A stretch of 64,000 nucleotides of DNA from Bordetella genomosp. 2 (lineage in GTDB: Bacteria > Pseudomonadota > Gammaproteobacteria > Burkholderiales > Burkholderiaceae_B), in the NCBI RefSeq assembly GCF_002261345.1, contig NZ_NEVT01000008.1, positions 1-64,000 of the forward strand. Direction: 5' to 3'. The translations under genes and the position numbers were made by a program. This document shows, piece after piece, positions 54,546 through 62,031 of this stretch. Within the stretch, counting starts at the first letter, position 1, and the number at the start of each line of letters is the position of its first letter. The notes under the pieces were generated by a model that saw only the letters and a program-made list of their open reading frames with translations, did not search any database and was not told where the DNA came from.

Positions 54546-57466
54546 CCAGCAGCGCCGCCGCCCTCCAATCGAAGGCCAACCCACAGCAGCTCGAAGCCAT
54601 CCTGGCCACCGATGGCCCGGTGCTGATCATCGCCGGCCCCGGCTCTGGGAAGACATTCACGCTGGTCGAGCGCATCGTCTATCTCATCACCCACAAGGGC
54701 GTCGCGCCCGAGTCGCTCTTCGTCGTCACCTTCACCGACAAGGCCGCGCGCGAGCTGACGACCCGCATCTCCAATCGGCTGAGCGATCTGGGTATCAAGT
54801 TCAACCTGAACGAGATGTACCTGGGCACATTCCACTCCATCTGCCTGCGGCTGCTGGAGGACTTCCGCGAATTCACCCGCCTCAAGCGCAGCTTCACGCT
54901 GTTCGACCAGTTCGACCAGCAGTACTTCCTCTACCAGCACATCAAGGACTTCCGCGAGCTGCCCGACGCCCAGCTTGTCATGGGCGACGACCAGACGGGC
55001 CGCTGGACGCAGTCGGAGAACCTGCTCAAGTGGGTCAACAAGGTCAGCGAGGAGGCGCTCGACCCCACCGCGTTGGCAGCGGCCCCAGAGCCAGAAATCC
55101 GTGCGCTGGCGGCGTGCTTTGCCAAGTACCAGGAATTGCTGCACGAGCACAACTGTCTGGACTTCTCCGGCATCCAGTACGAGGCCTTGCAACTCCTGGA
55201 GAAGCGGCCTGAAGTCCTCGCGGAGCTGCGCGAGAAGTTCTCGTACTTGATGGTTGATGAGTACCAGGACACCAACACCATCCAGGAGCGCATCCTTCTG
55301 TTGCTGGCCGGCGAGCGGCGCAATCTGTGCGTGGTGGGTGACGACGACCAGGGCTTGTACCGCTTTCGCGGGGCCACCATCCGCAACATTCTGGAGTTCC
55401 CCGCGCTGTTCGACGACGGCCAGTGCAAGCAGGTCAAGCTGACCGTCAACTACCGCTCGCACCCGGACATCATCCGCTTCTACAACGAGTGGATGCGCGA
55501 ACAGACCTGGGACGACGGCACGCGCACCTTCCGCTTTGCCAAGCAGATCGTCCCGCGCGAGGACGACTTTCCCGATATGCCCACGGCGGTGCGACTGGCG
55601 GCCAGCGACGACAACGGCGACACCACCAACTGGCACGCTGAGGTGCTGGCCTTCCTCAACGGCCTGAATGCGTCCGGCAAGCTTTCGGACTGGAACCAGG
55701 TGGCCTTCCTGTTCCGCTCGGTGAAGAACGACAAGGTGGTGGCGCTCGCACGCTTCCTCGAAGCGCGGGGCGTACCCGTGTTCTCCCCCCGCTCGAACAT
55801 GTTCTTCGAGCGCGAGGAAATCCGCCTGATGATCGGCGCGCTGATCTTCCTGTTCCCGCAGTTCCCCAAGGTGCGGGCGTGGGCCGAAGGCGTGCATCTG
55901 GACATCTGGGACTACTACGACCACCTTTGCTTCAAGCCCTTCACGGACGAGCTACGCAAGCCGGAGAACAAGCCTTTGCTGGATTGGGCGCGCCCGCTGG
56001 CCAAGCGCCACGTAGTGCTGACGCAGAACACCGACTACGCCTTCTCCGGCCTGTTCTACCAACTGCTCCAGTTCCCGCTGTTCTCGCGCTTCCTCACCGA
56101 AGAGGCAGTGCAAGGCGTGGACAAGGGACGCGCGGCGCGCAACCTCGGCACCTTCTCCAAGCTGCTCACTAAGTTCGAGTACCTGCACTTTGTCAGCGTG
56201 CTCAACCCGGATTTTCTGGAAAAGAACCTCCGCGACCTGTTCAACCAGTTCCTGCGCTTCCTGCAGGAGGGCGGTATCGGCGAGTACGAGGATGAGGCCG
56301 AGTACGCGCCCAAGGGCTGTGTCTCGTTCCTCACCATCCACCAGTCCAAGGGGCTGGAGTTTCCGGTGGTGGTGTGCGGCTCGCTGGAGGCCGTGCCAAG
56401 GAAGCAGCACACCGCGCTCGACGAGTTGTTGGAAGATGGCGGTTACCTGTCGAAACCCCGCTTCGAGCCGCTGGAGCACATCAAGCACTTCGATTTCCGG
56501 CGGCTGTTCTACACGGCCTTTTCGCGCGCGCAGAACCTGCTGGTACTGGCTGCGCAGGAGCGCAATGGCCGAGGACTGGGCAAGTCGCCGTCGAAGTATT
56601 TTGAGCGACTGTTTTACGAGCTGCCCAGCTGGCGCGACATCGACCTGTCGGCGCTGACCTTCGAGGCGGTCAAGCAGATCAACCTCAAGCGCGAGTACTC
56701 GTTCACCTCGCACATCACCGTGTTCGAGAACTGCGCCGAGCAGTACCGTTTTTTCAAGGAGCTGGAGTTCGCGCCCATCCGCGAGAGCCCGATGCTCTTC
56801 GGTACTCTGGTGCACCAGACCATCGAGGACATCCACAAGACCGTCCTGCGCGGCGAAGAGCACACCATCACCCTGGACGCCATCCGGGGCTGGTTCTCGG
56901 CTAACTACGCGATGCTTTCCAAGAAAGAGCGCGTCTACCTCGCGCCCTCCTCACAGCAGGCGGCGCTACTGCACGTGCTGCGCTACTACGAGCGCGAGAA
57001 CGGCAACTGGGATCGCATCAAGGAAGCCGAGGTCGAGATTTCGCTGGTCAAGGATCAGTACATCCTCAAGGGCAGCGTCGACCTGATCCGGGGCGAGAAC
57101 GACACGGTCGAGATCATCGACTTCAAGTCGGAGAAGAAGCCCGACATAGAGAAGGATCGGGAGCGGCTGCGCCAGTACCAGCACCAGCTGGAGGTGTACG
57201 CCCACCTGGTGGAAGAGCGCACCGGCCAGAAGGTCAGCCGGATGCATCTGTACTACACCGGCGAGGACGGCGGGAACCCTTACGTCTCCTTCACCAAGGA
57301 CGACCGCGCCATCGGCAAAACCATCGCGCGCTTTGACGACATCGTGGCGCGCATCGAGCGGCAGGACTATCGCATGGCCGCACGCCCGGCCAAGCTGTGC
57401 CAGAGCTGCGACATGCGCGCCTACTGCGACAACAAGAACTGGAAATTCAGGAAAAACGACCAATGA
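54542..57466 (+). CDS. UvrD/PcrA-type helicase fused to a Cas4/AddB-like Fe-S nuclease
   Basis: A 974-residue SF1A helicase: motif I GPGSGKT (32-38), motif II DEYQDT (239-244), GDDDQGLYRFRGA and LTVNYRSHPDI. The C-terminal PD-(D/E)XK domain has GSVDL (Asp847) and IIDFKS (Asp860, Lys862). Cysteines 731, 953, 956 and 962 form the iron-sulfur 'staple' arrangement seen in AddB and Cas4. So it is expected to unwind and cut DNA ends 3'-5'. Overlaps both neighbours (ATGA), indicating tight coupling with the methyltransferase. Confidence 0.9.
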   Translation: MTSSAAALQSKANPQQLEAILATDGPVLIIAGPGSGKTFTLVERIVYLITHKGVAPESLFVVTFTDKAARELTTRISNRLSDLGIKFNLNEMYLGTFHSICLRLLEDFREFTRLKRSFTLFDQFDQQYFLYQHIKDFRELPDAQLVMGDDQTGRWTQSENLLKWVNKVSEEALDPTALAAAPEPEIRALAACFAKYQELLHEHNCLDFSGIQYEALQLLEKRPEVLAELREKFSYLMVDEYQDTNTIQERILLLLAGERRNLCVVGDDDQGLYRFRGATIRNILEFPALFDDGQCKQVKLTVNYRSHPDIIRFYNEWMREQTWDDGTRTFRFAKQIVPREDDFPDMPTAVRLAASDDNGDTTNWHAEVLAFLNGLNASGKLSDWNQVAFLFRSVKNDKVVALARFLEARGVPVFSPRSNMFFEREEIRLMIGALIFLFPQFPKVRAWAEGVHLDIWDYYDHLCFKPFTDELRKPENKPLLDWARPLAKRHVVLTQNTDYAFSGLFYQLLQFPLFSRFLTEEAVQGVDKGRAARNLGTFSKLLTKFEYLHFVSVLNPDFLEKNLRDLFNQFLRFLQEGGIGEYEDEAEYAPKGCVSFLTIHQSKGLEFPVVVCGSLEAVPRKQHTALDELLEDGGYLSKPRFEPLEHIKHFDFRRLFYTAFSRAQNLLVLAAQERNGRGLGKSPSKYFERLFYELPSWRDIDLSALTFEAVKQINLKREYSFTSHITVFENCAEQYRFFKELEFAPIRESPMLFGTLVHQTIEDIHKTVLRGEEHTITLDAIRGWFSANYAMLSKKERVYLAPSSQQAALLHVLRYYERENGNWDRIKEAEVEISLVKDQYILKGSVDLIRGENDTVEIIDFKSEKKPDIEKDRERLRQYQHQLEVYAHLVEERTGQKVSRMHLYYTGEDGGNPYVSFTKDDRAIGKTIARFDDIVARIERQDYRMAARPAKLCQSCDMRAYCDNKNWKFRKNDQ

Positions 57467-59319
57467 GCAAGAACACCCCTGCGCAGGAGTCCCTGCAACT
57501 GGCCACGCCCGATGGTGGCACCACCAACGTCGACAAGTACGAGTTCGAGCCGATCAAGGGCTACCCGATGCTCAACTGGCGCGGCAAGCGCCCGTTCACC
57601 TCGACGCAGTACTACCCGGCGCAGTTGAAGGAGGTCCACGGCGAGGAGGTGGACGGCTGGCGCAACAAGATTTTCTGGGGCGACAACCTTCAGGTGATGA
57701 GCCACCTGTTGAAGGAGTTTCGGGGCAAGGTTGATCTGATTTACATCGATCCACCGTTTGATTCCGGGGCTGACTACAAAAAGAAGGTGCAACTTGGTGG
57801 GAAGTCTACGACTACGGATCAGCCAGTTTTCGAAGAGAAGCAATACACGGACTTGTGGTCGAACGATGAATATCTGCAGTTCATGTTCGAGCGTCTAGTT
57901 TTGATGCGTGAGCTGCTCTCCAAGACCGGGAGCATCTATGTCCACTGTGACTCCCACAAATCGCATCATCTCCGCTGCATCATGGAAGAAGTGTTCGGTC
58001 AAGAGCACTTCTTAAACGATATCATTTGGTGCTATTCAGATGCCGCAAACAGCAAAAAATACTGGAACACAAAACACGACACGATTCTGTTCTTCAAGAA
58101 GTCAGAAGAGTGGACATTCAACTATGAAGCTGTGCTTCGGCCACACACTGAAGAAAACATAAAAAAGTACCGTTACGAGGATGAAAATGGGCGCTATAGG
58201 CTATTTGGGAAAAATGTAGCAGGAAGCCCTATCCAGTGGCATCGAGATGTAAGTCCTGAATGGGAAAAAACCAATCCTGAACTTGTCTTCAGGCATTACC
58301 TCAAGGAGGGTAGCCTCCCATTGGACTGGTGGAACATTAATCCGGTGAATCAAGCAGCAAAAGAGCGGACTGGTTATCCAACGCAGAAGCCAGAAGAACT
58401 CTTGGAGCGAATTCTCCTTGCCAGCTCCAATCCTGGGGGCATCGTCTTTGATTGCTTCATGGGATCAGGAACCGCTCAAGCAGCGGCAATGAAGCTCGGA
58501 CGCCGCTTCATTGGTGCTGACATTAATTTGGGTGCGATCCAGACGACCACCAAGCGCCTGATCAAAGTGGCCGAAGAACTGCGCCAGAGGCCGCTTGACC
58601 AAGATACCAAGTACTACACCGGCTTTGAGGTCTACAACGTCAACCACTACGACATCTTCCGCAACCCGGTGCAGGCCAGGGAGCTGCTGCTGGAGGCGCT
58701 GGAAGTCCAAAAGCTGGAATTCAGCACCGTGTTCGATGGTGAGAAGGACGGACGCATGGTCAAGATCATGCCCGTCAACCGCATCGCCACGCGCGCCGAC
58801 TTGAACGAGCTCATCGCAGGCTTTGACTACAAGGCCTGGGAGCGCAAGCAGAACGAGAGCCCGAACCGCCCCGTCGAGAAGATCACCCTCGTCTGCATGG
58901 GCCACGAGCCGGACTTGGCCGCGCAGCTGGAGCTGGCCGCAAAGCCCTTCAAGATCGACGTCGAGGTGGTGGACATCCTGCGCGACAAGGCCAACCTGGA
59001 GTTCAAGCGCGACTCCGAGGCCAAGGTCGTGGTGAAGAACGGCGAGCTGGTCATCGAGCGCTTCTACCCGATGAACCTGCTGCAAAAACTCTCCTTGCAG
59101 AAGGAGTCGGTCGAGGACTGGAAGGAGCTGGTCGAGTCGGTGCTGATCGACTGGAACTACGACGGCGCGGTGCTGCAACCGGCGGTGGTGGACATTCCGG
59201 GCAAGAACGAGCTGGTCAAGGGCAGGTACAAGGTGCCGGAGGATGCAGGCACCATCCGGGTCAAGATCACCGACCTGCTGTCGGAGTCCTGGGAAGGGAG
59301 CGTGGCCCATGGCGACTAA
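57463..59319 (+). CDS. Type III-like N6-adenine DNA methyltransferase (Mod)
   Basis: A 618-residue beta-class methyltransferase. The catalytic DPPF motif (96-99) precedes the SAM-binding DCFMGSGT (330-337), the order expected for Mod. The region between them holds target recognition. GC content falls to 40% at 58021-58080 by direct count against 65% at 57541-57600, so the middle is probably a swapped segment. It is followed by Res with an 11-bp overlap. The methyl mark would label self DNA. Confidence 0.9.
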   Translation: MSKNTPAQESLQLATPDGGTTNVDKYEFEPIKGYPMLNWRGKRPFTSTQYYPAQLKEVHGEEVDGWRNKIFWGDNLQVMSHLLKEFRGKVDLIYIDPPFDSGADYKKKVQLGGKSTTTDQPVFEEKQYTDLWSNDEYLQFMFERLVLMRELLSKTGSIYVHCDSHKSHHLRCIMEEVFGQEHFLNDIIWCYSDAANSKKYWNTKHDTILFFKKSEEWTFNYEAVLRPHTEENIKKYRYEDENGRYRLFGKNVAGSPIQWHRDVSPEWEKTNPELVFRHYLKEGSLPLDWWNINPVNQAAKERTGYPTQKPEELLERILLASSNPGGIVFDCFMGSGTAQAAAMKLGRRFIGADINLGAIQTTTKRLIKVAEELRQRPLDQDTKYYTGFEVYNVNHYDIFRNPVQARELLLEALEVQKLEFSTVFDGEKDGRMVKIMPVNRIATRADLNELIAGFDYKAWERKQNESPNRPVEKITLVCMGHEPDLAAQLELAAKPFKIDVEVVDILRDKANLEFKRDSEAKVVVKNGELVIERFYPMNLLQKLSLQKESVEDWKELVESVLIDWNYDGAVLQPAVVDIPGKNELVKGRYKVPEDAGTIRVKITDLLSESWEGSVAHGD

Positions 59320-62005
59320 ACGCACAGCCACCTCGGCCAAGGCCAGCTCGTCCGGCGCGTCGCTGGACTTCGCCTTCTTTCGCTTTTTGTGGCAGTTCTA
59401 CCAAGACAACCGAGGGGCGATCCGCTCGCACTACAAAGAGCTAACGCGCAAGTTCCTCGACTTCAACAACCCGGAAAAGAACCCCAAGGCCTTCCTGCGC
59501 CAGCCGCAGTTCGAGGCGCTGGAAACCTACGTTTTTCTCAAGGAGTTCCTCGACAACGCCAAGGTCGAGGAGATCTTCAAGGCGTGGTACGAGCGCAGCG
59601 GCAAGTTCGAGGGCCGCAAGTTCGGCTCCTTCCTCGGCACAGCCGGGCAGGAGATGTTCTCCTTCGACGAATCTGACGAGCTGGAACTGGATTCGTACAA
59701 GCGGCTGTTCGAGAAGATGCGCAAGAACTCGCGCGCCTACCCGAACTACATCTTCGCGCTGACGATGGGGACGGGCAAAACCATCCTCATGGCCACCTGC
59801 ATCTTCTACGAGTTCCTGCTGGGCAACAAGTTCGAGAAGGATTCACGCTACTGCCACAACGCGCTGGTGTTCGCGCCGGACAAGACCGTGCTGCAGTCGC
59901 TGAAGGAGATCGAGTCGTTCGACCTGACCCGCGTGGTGCCGCCGGAGTACGTCAACTTCCTCACCACCCACCTGCGCTTCCACTACCTCGAGGAGGCGGG
60001 CACCTCACTCGACACGCTGGATCGCTCGCGCTTCAACATCATCGTCTCCAACACGCAGAAGATCATCCTCAAGCGCCAGCACAAGGAAAAGACCTCCGTC
60101 GACAAGCTGTTCGGTGCGACCGGCGAAACCCTCGCCGCCACCGGCGTCTATGCCGACGCCGCCGACCTCTACAACTTCGACCAGCCGGAAGAAGAAGGCG
60201 AGCTGACCACCAACCAGCGCTTCGAGAAACTGCGCCGTCTGGAGCAGCTAGGCATCTACGTGGACGAGGCCCACCACGCCTTCGGCAAGGCACTGGCCAA
60301 GGACATGGGCGTCGGGGCCAAGGAAACCGACACCAGCCTGCGCACCACCATCGACATCCTGGCCGCCAGCCTGAACGCGGCGGGCACCCGGGTGGTGGCC
60401 TGCTACAACTACACCGGCACGCCCTACGTGGGGCGCGAGGTGCTGCCCGAGGTGGTCTACGCCTATGGCCTCAAAGAGGCCATCGACAAGGGCTTCCTCA
60501 AGAAGGTGACCCTGCACGGCTACGCCAACACCCGCACCGACGAGTTTGTCGACATCGCCATCGAAACCTTCCTGAAGGAAACGGGTGACTTGCGACCGGA
60601 AGGGCTGCTTCCCAAGCTGGCCTTCTTTGCAGCCACCATCGACGAGCTGACCGGCGAACTGCGCCCAGCGGTGGAGCGTGCGCTGCTCAAGCACGGCATT
60701 CCGACCTCGCGCATCCTGGTCAACGTGGGCGACGACAAGCTCACCACCAACGACGACATCCGCGAGTTCAACCGCCTGGACACCGAAGGGTCGGAAAAGC
60801 AGTTCATTCTGCTAGTCAACAAGGGCCGAGAAGGGTGGAACTGCCGGTCGCTTTTCGGCGTAGGGCTGTTCCGCGAGCCCAAGTCCAAGGTCTTCGTTCT
60901 GCAGGCCACGATGCGCTGCCTGCGCGCCATCGGGCAGGCCCAGCACACCGGCCATGTATTCCTCTCGGACGACAACCTCAACACCCTGAACGACGAGCTG
61001 CAACAGAACTTCCGCATCAGCGCCGACGAGCTGCAGAAGACCGGCAAGGACAAAGAGCGCGTCGAAGTGCGCGTGGTCGAGCCACCGGTCAAGATCAAGC
61101 TGGTGCGCGTGCGCAAGCAGTACCAGGTACGGGAGAAGCAGATCAATGCCGGACTTTCGCTGGGAATCAATCGTTTTGATCCAGTGGGGTGGTCAGACCT
61201 AGTCGAGAAGTACCGACTGATCTCCACGGTTCAGGAAGGACTCATCGCTGATCAGGCCAAGATTTGGACCGTAGAACATACCCAACGGCGTACGAAGCGG
61301 CAGTTCTCCCCATTGACGCTTGTGGCGGAGATCTCGCGCTACCTGAACCGCCCACCGCTGGAGATTGAACAAATCCTTGAGTCGACCAAAGAGGGTCTTG
61401 GCGAACTGGTAGCTGTGACCAATGAGTTCAACGAACTGCTGTATGACGAGATCATCCCGCGCCTTTTCCGCCAGCTCTACGACCTAGACGAATCACAGCA
61501 AACCGAGGAGCACGAGGTCGAGTTGATCAAGATGCCCCCGAACGGCTACTACGAGGTGACGGCAGCCAAGGACAAGATCGTCCGGATGCACGACCCGCAG
61601 ATCAAGGACGACGAGCGCGCCAAGAGCTTCCACCTCGACACCTACTGCTTCGACTCCGGCTCGGAAAACTGGCTGTTCTGGGATCTGCTCCGCGAGCAGC
61701 GGGTGAAGAAAATCTACTTCACCGGGATGCTGACTCACGGCCAGTCTGACTTCTTCATCCAGTACATCGACCCGGATTCGCGCACTGTTCGCAGCTACTA
61801 CCCCGACTTCATCTTCCAGCGCGAAGAGCCGGATGGCAGCCTGAAGTACGTGATCGTCGAGGTAAAGGCCGACAACCAAATCGAAGATGCCGTGGTGCAG
61901 GCCAAGAAGGACTTCGCCCAGCAGATCGCGGTGGCAAGCGGAATGGAGTACCGAATCCTCAAGTCGTCCGATGCGGACAAGCGACACTTTAGAGTGTTGC
62001 TCTAA
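59309..62005 (+). CDS. Type III restriction-like helicase-nuclease (Res)
   Basis: An 898-residue SF2 protein. Walker A TMGTGKT is at 152-158, DEAH at 319-322, a TGTP motif follows, and the late helicase motif is QATMRCLRAIGQAQ. The C-terminal PD-(D/E)XK nuclease has YYPDFIF (Asp833) and VEVKA (Glu851, Lys853). This matches Res subunits. ATG 59309 was preferred to upstream in-frame codons inside mod. The segment 61141-61480 has more A/T in third positions than its flanks, another possible swap. Confidence 0.9.
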   Translation: MATKRTATSAKASSSGASLDFAFFRFLWQFYQDNRGAIRSHYKELTRKFLDFNNPEKNPKAFLRQPQFEALETYVFLKEFLDNAKVEEIFKAWYERSGKFEGRKFGSFLGTAGQEMFSFDESDELELDSYKRLFEKMRKNSRAYPNYIFALTMGTGKTILMATCIFYEFLLGNKFEKDSRYCHNALVFAPDKTVLQSLKEIESFDLTRVVPPEYVNFLTTHLRFHYLEEAGTSLDTLDRSRFNIIVSNTQKIILKRQHKEKTSVDKLFGATGETLAATGVYADAADLYNFDQPEEEGELTTNQRFEKLRRLEQLGIYVDEAHHAFGKALAKDMGVGAKETDTSLRTTIDILAASLNAAGTRVVACYNYTGTPYVGREVLPEVVYAYGLKEAIDKGFLKKVTLHGYANTRTDEFVDIAIETFLKETGDLRPEGLLPKLAFFAATIDELTGELRPAVERALLKHGIPTSRILVNVGDDKLTTNDDIREFNRLDTEGSEKQFILLVNKGREGWNCRSLFGVGLFREPKSKVFVLQATMRCLRAIGQAQHTGHVFLSDDNLNTLNDELQQNFRISADELQKTGKDKERVEVRVVEPPVKIKLVRVRKQYQVREKQINAGLSLGINRFDPVGWSDLVEKYRLISTVQEGLIADQAKIWTVEHTQRRTKRQFSPLTLVAEISRYLNRPPLEIEQILESTKEGLGELVAVTNEFNELLYDEIIPRLFRQLYDLDESQQTEEHEVELIKMPPNGYYEVTAAKDKIVRMHDPQIKDDERAKSFHLDTYCFDSGSENWLFWDLLREQRVKKIYFTGMLTHGQSDFFIQYIDPDSRTVRSYYPDFIFQREEPDGSLKYVIVEVKADNQIEDAVVQAKKDFAQQIAVASGMEYRILKSSDADKRHFRVLL

Positions 62006-62031
62006 AGAACACGTTACTCAGGGAACCAATA

